Shown: in pieces, positions 1 to 7,108 of the stretch
Layout of the letters: every line of letters starts with the position of its first letter
How positions within the stretch are numbered: position 1 is the first letter of the stretch
Assembly (NCBI RefSeq): GCF_900188005.1
Contig: NZ_FZNR01000039.1
Span: forward strand, 1 to 40,259
DNA length: 40,259 nt
Source: Actinoplanes regularis
Lineage (GTDB): Bacteria; Actinomycetota; Actinomycetes; Mycobacteriales; Micromonosporaceae
Direction: 5' to 3'
Program-made: the position numbers and the translations under genes
The notes under the pieces: generated by a model
Seen by the model: only the letters and a program-made list of their open reading frames with translations
Told to the model about the DNA's origin: nothing
Database searches by the model: none

Positions 1-197
1 TGTTCGAGGTCGTCGGTGGGTTCGCCGCGGCCGCGGTAGCGGCGGGCGAGGCGGCCGGCGAAGGGCAGGGCCTCCTGGACGAACTCGTCGCGTAGTCGTG
101 AGCGGGCCGGGGCGTCGGCGTGTGCCCGGGCCCGGGCGTACCGATCCGCGAGAACGTCGAGATTCTCGAACGGTTCAAGCTGGCCGGTCTCGCGCAT
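1..197 (-). CDS. SigB/SigF-type alternative sigma-70 factor, N-terminal part (3' end outside window)
   Basis: Translating the minus strand from ATG at 197 gives 65 open residues before the window edge. They read as the start of an actinobacterial SigB/SigF/SigG-type sigma factor: a short polar leader, then a helical stretch with LPFAGRLARRYRGRGEP followed by DDLEQ, the sigma region 2.1-2.2 signature of that group (usual form LPLVRRLARRFRGRGEP.DDL.Q). A strong ribosome-binding site (GGAAGGGG) sits 5-6 nt before the ATG and fixes the start. The family directs RNA polymerase to general-stress, osmotic, oxidative or sporulation genes and is normally held by RsbW-like anti-sigma factors. The gene is divergent from the SDR operon, and a promoter of the type this family recognises lies 46 nt upstream, suggesting autoregulation. 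Regions 2.4 and 4, which would settle specificity, are not visible. Confidence 0.8.
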   Translation of the reverse strand, partial: MRETGQLEPFENLDVLADRYARARAHADAPARSRLRDEFVQEALPFAGRLARRYRGRGEPTDDLE

Positions 198-243
198 GCC
201 AGCCCCTTCCACCGAAAGTCGAACTCCAGGCCAACCTCTGTCA

Positions 244-268
244 GTGCCCTGCGGGTAGTTCCACAAAC
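244..268 (-). promoter_or_regulatory. SigB/SigF-like promoter of the sigma factor gene
   Basis: On the minus strand GTTT (265-268) is followed by a 15-bp spacer and GGGCAC (244-249). This matches the SigB/SigF class pattern (G-N-N-T, 14-16 bp, GGGTAY) except for the fourth -10 base. The -10 ends 46 nt before the start codon, leaving room for a leader with the GGAAGGGG ribosome-binding site. The gene it serves encodes a sigma factor of the class that reads such promoters. Confidence 0.6.
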
Positions 269-513
269 CTCGAGCCTCGCAACCCCGGGCCGTTCCCGCA
301 GGCGTTACGCCGTCAGCGTCAGGGTCGGTCAGGAATCTCTCGTACGCGGGCCCGAGCTTCTGCCTCTTGACCCGGAAGTAGGTGATCCGGCGTAGCGTCA
401 GCCGGTCCTGGTTCGGGTCGTGCATGTGGTGCGGCACGAGATCGGGGTTGCGGTCGGGAAAGGCCCGGGCGGGGAGACCGTCGAGGAGGCCCTGGCGGTG
501 GCGAGCGCGCCCT

Positions 514-538
514 GTTTCAGCCTCGTGTGGTGGGGAAC
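514..538 (+). promoter_or_regulatory. SigB/SigF-like promoter of the SDR operon
   Basis: GTTT (514-517), 15-bp spacer, GGGAAC (533-538). The spacing equals that of the other copies in this island. The start codon lies 44 nt downstream, and the leader contains an AGGAG ribosome-binding site. Confidence 0.55.
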
Positions 539-582
539 CCGAGACAGTGTCCGGACGTCAATCCGTGCTCAGGAGCTTGAAG

Positions 583-1422
583 ATGGTCGACAACGAACCA
601 CAGCAGCGGCCGCCCGGCACCACCACCGCGATGCGTCGCAAGCCGGACCACGGCGAGGAGAGCTACCGGGGTTCAGGGCGCCTCAACGGTAAGCGGGTGC
701 TGATCACCGGGGGTGACAGCGGGATCGGCCGGGCCGTCGCGATCGCGTTCGCGCGCGAGGGCGCGGACGTCGCGATCTCCTATCTGAACGAGGACGACGA
801 CGCCAAGGCGACCGCGGAGCTGGTCCTGAAGGCCGGCCGGCGCGCGGTCCTGCTGCCCGGCGACCTGGCCCGCCGCGAGCGGTGCCGCCAGGTCGTCGAG
901 CAGACCGTGCAGGCGCTCGGTGGGCTGGACGTGCTGGTCAACAACGCCGCGCACCAGATGACCTACCACTCGGTCGAGGAGATCCCGGACGAGGAGTGGG
1001 TCGGCACGTTCGACGTCAACATCACCGCGATGTTCCGGCTGGTCCAGGCCGCCCTGCCGCATCTGGGCGCGGGGGCGTCGATCATCAACACCAGCTCGGT
1101 CAACTACGACCAGCCGAAGCCGACGCTGCTGCCGTACGCGACCACCAAGGGCGCGATCGCGAACTTCACCGCCGGCCTGGCCCAGCTGCTCGGCGACCGG
1201 GGCATCCGGGTGAACGCGGTGGCGCCCGGCCCGATCTGGACGCCGCTGATCCCCTCGACCATGCCGCCCGAGCAGGTCGCCGAGTTCGGCAAGAACACCC
1301 CGCTCGGTCGTCCGGGTGAGCCCCGCGAGGTCGCTCCCGTGTTCGTGCTGCTGGCTTCGGACGAGGCGAGCTACATCTCCGGGTCGGTCATCCCGGTCAC
1401 CGGCGGACGACCCATTCTCTGA
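583..1422 (+). CDS. SDR family oxidoreductase (general-stress type)
   Basis: A 279-residue classical short-chain dehydrogenase/reductase with an N-terminal polar extension of about 30 residues, like the YhdF/YghA-type stress SDRs of similar length. Seen directly: the cofactor motif TGGDSGIG at residues 42-49, NNAA in mid-protein, the catalytic serine S172, and Y185 with K189 in the YxxxK motif, plus the family's C-terminal ISG...VTGG. It should reduce or oxidise a small carbonyl/alcohol substrate with NAD(P)(H) in the cytoplasm; the substrate cannot be told. The start at 583 is preferred over the longer frame (from 382) because AGGAG lies 7 nt before it and family similarity begins only downstream. 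It is followed after 25 nt by a small basic protein gene, probably in one operon. Confidence 0.9.
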   Translation: MVDNEPQQRPPGTTTAMRRKPDHGEESYRGSGRLNGKRVLITGGDSGIGRAVAIAFAREGADVAISYLNEDDDAKATAELVLKAGRRAVLLPGDLARRERCRQVVEQTVQALGGLDVLVNNAAHQMTYHSVEEIPDEEWVGTFDVNITAMFRLVQAALPHLGAGASIINTSSVNYDQPKPTLLPYATTKGAIANFTAGLAQLLGDRGIRVNAVAPGPIWTPLIPSTMPPEQVAEFGKNTPLGRPGEPREVAPVFVLLASDEASYISGSVIPVTGGRPIL

Positions 1423-1447
1423 TACCGATTCATTCGAGGAGGCAACG

Positions 1448-1771
1448 ATGCCCGCGGGATCCAGCCCGAAGAGGGAACGCCAGTACGAGCACATCAAGGA
1501 CAGCGCCGAGAAGCGCGGCGAGCCGCCCAAGCGGGCGAAGGAGATCGCCGCCCGTACCGTCAACAAGGAACGTGCCCGGGCGGGCGAGTCCAAGACCGCG
1601 AGCCGTAGCTCGCTGCAGGACGTGTCGTCCGGTCACCGCGGCGGGAAACGCTCGCACACCGGCGCGCAGGGCCCGACCAAGGAACAGCTCTACAACGAGG
1701 CCAAGAAGCGCCACATCACCGGCCGGTCGACGATGACCAAAGCCCAGCTCGAACACGCGCTGGCCCGCTGA
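1448..1771 (+). CDS. Small basic protein with Rho-N/SAP-like C-terminal motif
   Basis: A 107-residue, lysine/arginine-rich soluble protein; the start is supported by GAGGAGG 5 nt upstream. Residues about 8-50 form the charged helical segment seen in small actinobacterial proteins often labelled 'plasmid stabilization protein'. The C-terminal 30 residues (TKEQLYNEAKK ... GRSTMTKAQLEHAL) match the helix-extended-helix motif of the Rho N-terminal/SAP type, which binds nucleic acid. Inference: a stress-induced, DNA- or RNA-associated protein co-transcribed with the SDR gene. The plasmid-stabilisation label is historical and nothing here suggests a plasmid. Transcription converges with the DUF6766 gene 18 nt downstream. 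Confidence 0.8.
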   Translation: MPAGSSPKRERQYEHIKDSAEKRGEPPKRAKEIAARTVNKERARAGESKTASRSSLQDVSSGHRGGKRSHTGAQGPTKEQLYNEAKKRHITGRSTMTKAQLEHALAR

Positions 1772-1789
1772 ACGCGGCAGCGGGGCCGA

Positions 1790-2464
1790 TCAGCCGTCGA
1801 CGCCGGTGGCCGCGTGCGCGCTGCCCACCGGCTTCGACTGCGACGAGCCCCGCTGCCGCAGATAGACGGCGAGGATCGCCATCGACGCGACGGCCAGCAG
1901 CTCGGACTGCCAGTTCTGCAGGGTGCGGTTCCAGAACTCCGGCTCCACCAGGTAGCGCGACCAGGAGACCGGATCCTCCCGGTCGCTCAGCTGTCCCTCG
2001 TTGAACGCGACCACCCCCGCGACCGACTGCGCCAGCCACGACAGCAGGAAGATCGTGCCCATCACCAGTCCGAGCGAGTTCGACAGCAGAAACAGCCGCA
2101 CGCCAGGGGTCCGCGCCCACTTCGGCGAGTCCTGGTCCGCCCACGGGCCGATCTTCTGGTCCTTCTCCGATTCCCGGCCGGGCTGATCCAGGGACTTCGA
2201 CTCCGGGGAGCCCCTCTGCAGCAGCCAGACCGTCAGCGTGATGTAGAGGAAGAACTGCAGGTACTCCGACTGCCAGTTCTCCGCGACGTCGACGCCGAAA
2301 CTGGCGGAGGTGACGAACCGGGCCAGCGACACCGGCGGCAGCCCCTCGGCGAGCTGCTGCTGATTGAAGTCCGCCTGCCCGACGAACGCCTGCCCGATCA
2401 GGACCGCCACGAACAGCGCCCCGAACACCAGGCTCAGCGAGTTGTTCCGCAGGAACCGGCTCAC
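1790..2464 (-). CDS. DUF6766 family membrane protein with internal duplication
   Basis: A 224-residue membrane protein recognised as DUF6766, of unknown function. It is two copies of one unit: residues 4-90 and 124-211 share a hydrophobic helix, then FNQQQL/FNEGQL, NWQSEYLQ/NWQSELLA, a second helix, and end in QRGSPESK/QRGSSQSK. Four membrane segments result, with a charged, tryptophan-containing loop (about 91-121) between the halves. The start is GTG at 2464, overlapping the stop of the upstream 27-residue ORF as GTGA, so translation is probably coupled. It is the last gene of a three-gene unit (lipoprotein, 27-aa peptide, DUF6766) under a SigB/SigF-like promoter, pointing to an envelope-stress role (inference). 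Confidence 0.85.
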   Translation of the reverse strand: MSRFLRNNSLSLVFGALFVAVLIGQAFVGQADFNQQQLAEGLPPVSLARFVTSASFGVDVAENWQSEYLQFFLYITLTVWLLQRGSPESKSLDQPGRESEKDQKIGPWADQDSPKWARTPGVRLFLLSNSLGLVMGTIFLLSWLAQSVAGVVAFNEGQLSDREDPVSWSRYLVEPEFWNRTLQNWQSELLAVASMAILAVYLRQRGSSQSKPVGSAHAATGVDG

Positions 2465-2544
2465 CGGTGCAGCACCCCCAACGCGATGACGTACGCCAAT
2501 CCGGCGGCGATGAAGACCAGGAGCAGCACGAACAGACCCCGCAC
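2461..2544 (-). CDS. 27-residue single-span membrane peptide
   Basis: A 27-codon frame from GTG 2544 to TGA 2461-2463, too short for most gene finders. The peptide is one hydrophobic helix (about residues 3-24: LFVLLLVFIAAGLAYVIAL) with arginine near each end, the shape of a small membrane protein. GGGGG lies 7 nt upstream as a ribosome-binding site. Its stop overlaps the GTG of the DUF6766 gene, and it begins 3 nt after the lipoprotein stop. The tight packing and coupling suggest a real gene whose product may sit beside DUF6766 in the membrane. No homolog was identified; the call rests on architecture. Confidence 0.6.
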   Translation of the reverse strand: MRGLFVLLLVFIAAGLAYVIALGVLHR

Positions 2545-2547
2545 GGC

Positions 2548-2952
2548 TCAACCCCCTGAGATCGAGCAGTCGTACGGCCGGTCGGCGCCCCGCGGGACAC
2601 AGCCGGCGGCGACCACCCGCCAGCCGCCGCCGAAGACGGCCAGGAACATCGTGTCGCCGCTGACCCGTACCTGAGCCCACTGGCCGTACACCACGGCCGA
2701 GGTCACCGCGCCCGGGCCGGGCAGGTCCTCATCCAGGATCGCCTCCGCGCAGGACGTGCCCGCCGCCTCCGCCACGTCGGCCACGGTGTCCGGGGCCAGC
2801 AACGCGCACGCCGCCGACCCGTCCCGGCCGGCGACCGCGGTCAGCAGGCGGGTTGCCGTCCCGGCGGCGGCATCGGCCCGCTCCCGCACCGACCCGCAGC
2901 CCGCCACCAGAAATACCACCAGGGCCGCCCCGAACCGCCATCGCCGGATCAC
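2548..2952 (-). CDS. Small lipoprotein, function unknown
   Basis: A 134-residue protein starting at GTG 2952 (MIRRW...). It has a basic N-terminus, a hydrophobic stretch and a lipobox LVAGC with the lipid-bearing cysteine at residue 19, so it should be anchored outside the membrane. The mature part holds four further cysteines (near residues 49, 68, 117 and 128), likely two disulfides, and ends in YDCSISGG. I recognise no enzymatic domain. The start codon lies exactly 10 nt after a GGGAAT -10 element and lacks a good ribosome-binding site, suggesting a leaderless transcript. First gene of the unit with the 27-residue peptide and DUF6766. Confidence 0.8.
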   Translation of the reverse strand: MIRRWRFGAALVVFLVAGCGSVRERADAAAGTATRLLTAVAGRDGSAACALLAPDTVADVAEAAGTSCAEAILDEDLPGPGAVTSAVVYGQWAQVRVSGDTMFLAVFGGGWRVVAAGCVPRGADRPYDCSISGG

Positions 2953-2962
2953 GGCGGTCAGG

Positions 2963-2988
2963 ATTCCCCTCCCGCCGGCGTCTCACAC
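2963..2988 (-). promoter_or_regulatory. SigB/SigF-like promoter of the lipoprotein-DUF6766 operon
   Basis: Minus strand: GTGT (2985-2988), 16-bp spacer, GGGAAT (2963-2968), then 10 nt to the GTG start at 2952. The -35 differs from GTTT at one base but fits G-N-N-T. It is back to back with the promoter for the molybdopterin oxidoreductase (2998-3022). Confidence 0.45.
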
Positions 2989-2997
2989 CTGAGCCGT

Positions 2998-3022
2998 GTT
3001 TGCCGTCGCGCCCACCGGGCAC
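2998..3022 (+). promoter_or_regulatory. SigB/SigF-like promoter of the molybdopterin oxidoreductase operon
   Basis: GTTT (2998-3001), 15-bp spacer, GGGCAC (3017-3022). The leader to the ATG at 3052 is about 20 nt and includes AAGGAGGG as ribosome-binding site. Confidence 0.55.
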
Positions 3023-3051
3023 CCTCCGCCGGTACCGCAAGGAGGGCCGAG

Positions 3052-5379
3052 ATGGTTGACCGTGTCGCGGACCCGTGGGGCGCCCGCACGCCGTACCGCC
3101 AAGGCGGCTGCTGGCCGGACCGTGTCGATGTTCAGCTCGCGGACGGGTTGTCGCCGCGTGATGTCGACCGGTGGGTGCAGTCCGCGTCGGTGCTGCACTC
3201 GAACGGCGACGCCATGGACATCGCCGTCAAGGACGGCCGGATCGCCGGGGTACGGGGACGCGCCGTCGACCGGGTCAACCACGGCCGCCTGGATCCCAAG
3301 GACCTGTACGGCTGGCAGGCGAACAACAGCCCCGACCGGCTGACCCGTCCACTCGTCCGCGAACACGGACGCCTGGTGCCGACGGACTGGGACACGGCGA
3401 TGGGTCGCATCGTGCAGCGGTCGAAGCAACTGCTCGACGATCCGGGCGGCTGGGGCCGCTTCGGTTTCTACACCTCCGGGCAGCTGTTCCTGGAGGAGTA
3501 CTACGCGCTCGCGGTGATCGGCAAGGCGGGCCTCGGCACCCCGCACATGGACGGCAACACCCGGCTGTGCACCGCGACCGCCGCGGCCGCGTTGAAGGCG
3601 AGCTTCGGCACCGACGGGCAGCCCGGCTCGTACACCGATGTGGACCACTGCGACGCGATCGCCCTGTGGGGGCACAACGTGGCCGAGACGCAGACCGTGC
3701 TCTGGACCCGGATGCTGGACCGGCGCCACGGTGCCGAACCACCGGCGATGCTCGCCGTCGACCCGCGTACGACACCCGTCGCGCGGGAGGCCGACCTGCA
3801 CCTCGCCGTCCGCGCTGGCACCAACCTGGCGCTGCTGAACGGCCTGCTGCGCGAGATCATCCGGCGGGGCTGGTACGACGAGCGGTACGTCGCCGCGCAC
3901 ACCGTCGGCTTCGACGACCTGGCCGCCGTGGTCGACGCGTACCCGCCGGACCGGGTCGCCGCCGTCTGCGACGTCCCGGCCGGCGATATCGAGCGCGCCG
4001 CCGAACTGCTCGGCACGTCCCGGCGGCTGCTCTCCACCGTGCTGCAGGGCTTCTACCAGTCCAACCAGGCCACCGCGGCCGCCTGCCAGGTGAACAACCT
4101 GCACCTGCTGCGCGGCATGATCGGCCGTCGCGGCGCGGGCCTCTACCAGATGAACGGCCAGCCGACCGCGCAGAACACCCGGGAGACCGGCGCCGATGGG
4201 GACCTGCCCGGCCTGCGCAACTGGGACAACCCGGCGCACATCCGCGAGCTCGCGCGGCTGTGGAACGTCGACGAGATGACCATCCCGCACTGGGCGCCGC
4301 CGACGCACGCCATGCAGATCTGGCGGTACGCGGAGCAGGGCTCGATCGAGCTGCTGTGGATCAGTGCGACGAACCCGGCGGTGTCGCTGCCCGACCTCGC
4401 CCGGGTCCGCCGGATCCTCGGCCGTGACGAGCTTTTCGTGGTCGTACAGGACCTGTTCCTGACCGAGACCGCGGAACTGGCCGACGTGGTCCTGCCGAGC
4501 GCCACGTGGGGGGAGAAGCTCGGTACCTTCACCAACGCCGACCGGACCGTGCACCTGTCCGAGAAAGCCGTGGATCCGCCCGGTGCGGCCCGTGCCGACC
4601 TGGACATCTTCCTCGACTACGCCCGCCGGATGGACTTCCGTGACCGCGACGGCGGGCCGCTGATCGAGTGGACCGGGCCGCAGGAGGTCTTCGAGGCGTG
4701 GAAGCGGTGCTCGGCGGGGCGGCCGTGCGACTACACCGGCATCACCTACGAGCGGTTGCGCGGCGGCAGCGGCATCCAGTGGCCGTGCACCGACGATGCC
4801 CCGGACGGGACCGAACGGCTTTACACCGACGGTGTCTTCAACACCGACCCGGACTACTGCGAGACGTACGGCCACGACCTGAGCACCGGCGCGGAGTTCA
4901 CCGCCGACGAGTACCGGGCCCGGGAACCGGCCGGGCGGGCGTTCCTGCACGCCGCCGGGTACCAGCCCTCGCCGGAGGTGCCCGGTGAGGAGTATCCGAT
5001 GCTGTTGACCACCGGCCGCAGCGTCTACCACTTCCACACCCGGACCAAGACCGGTCGTACCCCGGAACTCGCCGCCGCCGCGCCCGAACCGTGGGTCGAG
5101 CTGAATCCGGCCGACGCCGATCGGCTCGGCATCGCCGACGGTGACCCGGTCCAGGTGTCCTCGCCGCGCGGCACCATCCGGGTCCCGGCCCGCGTCGGAG
5201 GGATCCGGCCCGGCGTGGTGTTCGTTCCGTTCCACTACGGCTACTTCGACATCGACCCCGGTAAGCGGACCCCGCGCGCCGCCAACGAACTGACCGCCAC
5301 CGCCTGGGATCCCGTGTCGAAACAGCCGATCTTCAAGGTCACCGCCGTCCGCGTCGCCCCACTCGAGCCGGGGGAGTAA
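3052..5379 (+). CDS. Molybdopterin-dependent oxidoreductase (formate dehydrogenase/nitrate reductase-like) without the N-terminal Fe-S motif
   Basis: A 775-residue protein of the DMSO-reductase/formate dehydrogenase superfamily. Residues about 95-560 carry the molybdopterin-binding domains, including NTRLC with C173 at the position of the usual molybdenum-ligating cysteine, QMNGQPTAQNTRE, and the ADVVLPSATWGEKLGTFTNADR segment. Residues about 650-765 form the C-terminal dinucleotide-binding domain (LTTGRSVYHFHTRT, LNPADADRLGI, PFHYG). The CxxCxxxC [4Fe-4S] motif that normally precedes these domains is absent; the matching stretch reads SASVLHSNGD before DIAVKDGRIAGVRG. There is no twin-arginine signal, so it is probably cytoplasmic. 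The start has AAGGAGGG upstream. The next gene starts 3 nt after its stop. Substrate unknown; neither formate nor nitrate is shown by the sequence. Confidence 0.88.
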   Translation: MVDRVADPWGARTPYRQGGCWPDRVDVQLADGLSPRDVDRWVQSASVLHSNGDAMDIAVKDGRIAGVRGRAVDRVNHGRLDPKDLYGWQANNSPDRLTRPLVREHGRLVPTDWDTAMGRIVQRSKQLLDDPGGWGRFGFYTSGQLFLEEYYALAVIGKAGLGTPHMDGNTRLCTATAAAALKASFGTDGQPGSYTDVDHCDAIALWGHNVAETQTVLWTRMLDRRHGAEPPAMLAVDPRTTPVAREADLHLAVRAGTNLALLNGLLREIIRRGWYDERYVAAHTVGFDDLAAVVDAYPPDRVAAVCDVPAGDIERAAELLGTSRRLLSTVLQGFYQSNQATAAACQVNNLHLLRGMIGRRGAGLYQMNGQPTAQNTRETGADGDLPGLRNWDNPAHIRELARLWNVDEMTIPHWAPPTHAMQIWRYAEQGSIELLWISATNPAVSLPDLARVRRILGRDELFVVVQDLFLTETAELADVVLPSATWGEKLGTFTNADRTVHLSEKAVDPPGAARADLDIFLDYARRMDFRDRDGGPLIEWTGPQEVFEAWKRCSAGRPCDYTGITYERLRGGSGIQWPCTDDAPDGTERLYTDGVFNTDPDYCETYGHDLSTGAEFTADEYRAREPAGRAFLHAAGYQPSPEVPGEEYPMLLTTGRSVYHFHTRTKTGRTPELAAAAPEPWVELNPADADRLGIADGDPVQVSSPRGTIRVPARVGGIRPGVVFVPFHYGYFDIDPGKRTPRAANELTATAWDPVSKQPIFKVTAVRVAPLEPGE

Positions 5380-5382
5380 GCC

Positions 5383-5841
5383 GTGCACCTCGCCCACTAC
5401 CTCGGCCTGCTCCACCGGGCCCAGCTCAACCTGGCCGACGCGTTCCGGCAGGTCGCCGCGGCACACGGCGACGAACCCGACCTCGAGCACCTCTGCGAGC
5501 AGCAGGCACGGGTCTGCGACCGGCACGCCGAGCGGCTCGAGCCGTTCGCGCGGCGGTACTCCGAACAGGTGCCGGACGAGCCCGACCGGCTGCACTCCGA
5601 ACTGTTCCGGGGCACCCGCACCGGCGGCCTCGGACTCCTGCGCGACCTGCAGGACCTGTATCTGATGGCCGCCGAGTGCGACATCTGCTGGGCCATCGTC
5701 GGGCAGGCCGCCAACGGCGCCCGCGACCGGGATCTGCTCGAGGTCGTCACCAGGTGCGAAACGGAGACGGCCGTTCAGTTGAAGTGGCTGCGTACCCGGA
5801 TGAGGCAGGCCGCGCCGCAGGCGCTGGTCGTGGCTCGATGA
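5383..5841 (+). CDS. Helical protein associated with the molybdopterin oxidoreductase
   Basis: A 152-residue soluble protein starting at GTG 5383, with GGGGGAG inside the end of the previous gene as ribosome-binding site and only 3 nt between genes, so one operon. The sequence is almost entirely amphipathic helix, with many His/Glu residues (HYLGLLHRAQ, DLEHLCEQQARVCDRHAERL, LMAAECDICW), suggesting a ferritin-like or four-helix bundle. Cysteines occur near residues 39, 46, 102 and 105. I do not recognise a named family. From context it may be a partner, chaperone or electron-transfer subunit of the oxidoreductase (inference). Confidence 0.75.
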   Translation: MHLAHYLGLLHRAQLNLADAFRQVAAAHGDEPDLEHLCEQQARVCDRHAERLEPFARRYSEQVPDEPDRLHSELFRGTRTGGLGLLRDLQDLYLMAAECDICWAIVGQAANGARDRDLLEVVTRCETETAVQLKWLRTRMRQAAPQALVVAR

Positions 5842-5846
5842 CCGGG

Positions 5847-5871
5847 GATTACCGGACGGCTTCGCGGGAAC
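5847..5871 (+). promoter_or_regulatory. SigB/SigF-like promoter of the alcohol dehydrogenase gene
   Basis: GATT (5847-5850), 15-bp spacer, GGGAAC (5866-5871), then 9 nt to the ATG at 5881. The -35 fits G-N-N-T only loosely. The gene has no ribosome-binding site, in line with a leaderless mRNA. Confidence 0.45.
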
Positions 5872-5880
5872 CCGGCCGAT

Positions 5881-7065
5881 ATGCGAGCACTCACCTGGCA
5901 AGGGACCGGCAGGGTCTCGGTCGAGACCGTTCCCGACCCGAAGATCCAAGATCCGACCGATGCGATCGTACGCATGACGTCGACCGCCATCTGCGGCTCT
6001 GACCTGCATCTTTACAACGTCCTCGGCATGTATCTCGATTCTGGCGACATCCTCGGGCACGAGCCGATGGGCATCGTCGAGGAGGTCGGCTCCGAGGTCA
6101 CCCAGATCAGCCCCGGCGACCGCGTGGTGATCCCGTTCAACATCTCCTGCGGCCACTGCTGGATGTGCGGCCGCGGCCTGACCGCCCAGTGCGAGACCAC
6201 CCAGGTCAGAAGCCAGGGCAAGGGCGCGGCCCTGTTCGGCTTCTCCCGCCTGTACGGGCAGGTGCCCGGCGCGCAGGCCGAGTACCTGCGGGTGCCGCAG
6301 GCACAGTTCGGCCCGATCAAGGTGCCCGACGGGCATCCGGACGAGCGCTACCTCTTCCTCTCCGACGTCCTGACCACCTCGTGGCAGGCGGCCCGATATG
6401 CCGACATCGCACCCGGCGACACGGCGCTGGTCGTCGGCCTGGGCCCGATCGGGCAGATGAGCGCGCGGATCGCCCGGCACCTCGGCGCGGAGCGGGTGAT
6501 CGCCGTCGACGAGGTGCCCGAACGGCTGGCGATGGCGGGCCGGCACGGGATCGAGACGCTGGACTCGTCGGCGGTCGACGACGTACCGGCGGCGGTGATG
6601 GAGATGACCGGAGGTCGCGGCGCGGACGGGGTGGTCGACGCGGTCGGCATGGAGGCGCACGGCACGCCGTTCCAGGCGGCCGCGATGAAGGCCGCCGGGA
6701 TGCTGCCCGACCCCCTCGCCCGCAAGGCCACCGAGACCGTCGGTGTGGACCAGATGGGCGCGCTGCGCACCGCCTTCGCCGCGGTCCGCCGGGGCGGGAC
6801 GATCTCGATCATCGGCGTGTACGGCGGCAAGGCCGACCCGTTCCCGATGCTGGACCTGTTCGACAAGGGTGTGACCCTGCGGATGGGCCAGGCCCACGTC
6901 AAGCGCTGGGTGGACGACATCCTGCCGCTGCTCACCGGCGACGACGACCCGCTGGCCGTGCACGACCTGGTCACCCACCGGATGCCGCTGGAGGACGCGC
7001 CGCGCGCCTACGAACTGTTCAACAACAAGGAGGACGGTTGCGTCAAGGTCGTACTCCAGCCCTGA
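5881..7065 (+). CDS. Zinc-dependent alcohol dehydrogenase (formaldehyde-dehydrogenase-like)
   Basis: A 394-residue medium-chain dehydrogenase. Catalytic zinc ligands are visible as C38, H60 and E61 (ICGSD, GHEPMG), and the structural zinc site as C90, C93, C96 and C104. The NAD(P) Rossmann fold follows with VVGLGPIGQMSARIARHLGAE (about residues 183-202). Length and the insert around 240-280 fit the glutathione-independent formaldehyde dehydrogenase/threonine-dehydrogenase-like subgroup rather than short yeast-type ADHs. It oxidises an alcohol, or dismutates or oxidises an aldehyde, in the cytoplasm; the true substrate is unknown. No ribosome-binding site is visible; the ATG is 9 nt after a GGGAAC -10. 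Confidence 0.9.
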   Translation: MRALTWQGTGRVSVETVPDPKIQDPTDAIVRMTSTAICGSDLHLYNVLGMYLDSGDILGHEPMGIVEEVGSEVTQISPGDRVVIPFNISCGHCWMCGRGLTAQCETTQVRSQGKGAALFGFSRLYGQVPGAQAEYLRVPQAQFGPIKVPDGHPDERYLFLSDVLTTSWQAARYADIAPGDTALVVGLGPIGQMSARIARHLGAERVIAVDEVPERLAMAGRHGIETLDSSAVDDVPAAVMEMTGGRGADGVVDAVGMEAHGTPFQAAAMKAAGMLPDPLARKATETVGVDQMGALRTAFAAVRRGGTISIIGVYGGKADPFPMLDLFDKGVTLRMGQAHVKRWVDDILPLLTGDDDPLAVHDLVTHRMPLEDAPRAYELFNNKEDGCVKVVLQP

Positions 7066-7072
7066 TCCAGTC

Positions 7073-7098
7073 GTTTCGGCCGTCGAATCCCGGGGCAC
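7073..7098 (+). promoter_or_regulatory. SigB/SigF-like promoter of the DUF4126 gene
   Basis: GTTT (7073-7076), 16-bp spacer, GGGCAC (7093-7098), then 10 nt to the ATG at 7109. The -35 lies only a few bases after the alcohol dehydrogenase stop. Confidence 0.55.
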
Positions 7099-7108
7099 TC
7101 GCAGGGTC

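Larger units (their letters stand above)
198..582. other. Intergenic region between the divergent sigma factor and SDR genes
   Basis: This 385-base stretch has no convincing gene. Short open frames run through it because of the high GC, including an upstream extension of the SDR frame, but none has a ribosome-binding site or recognisable protein. It holds two SigB/SigF-like promoters pointing outward: one on the minus strand for the sigma gene (244-268) and one on the plus strand for the SDR operon (514-538). Confidence 0.6.
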
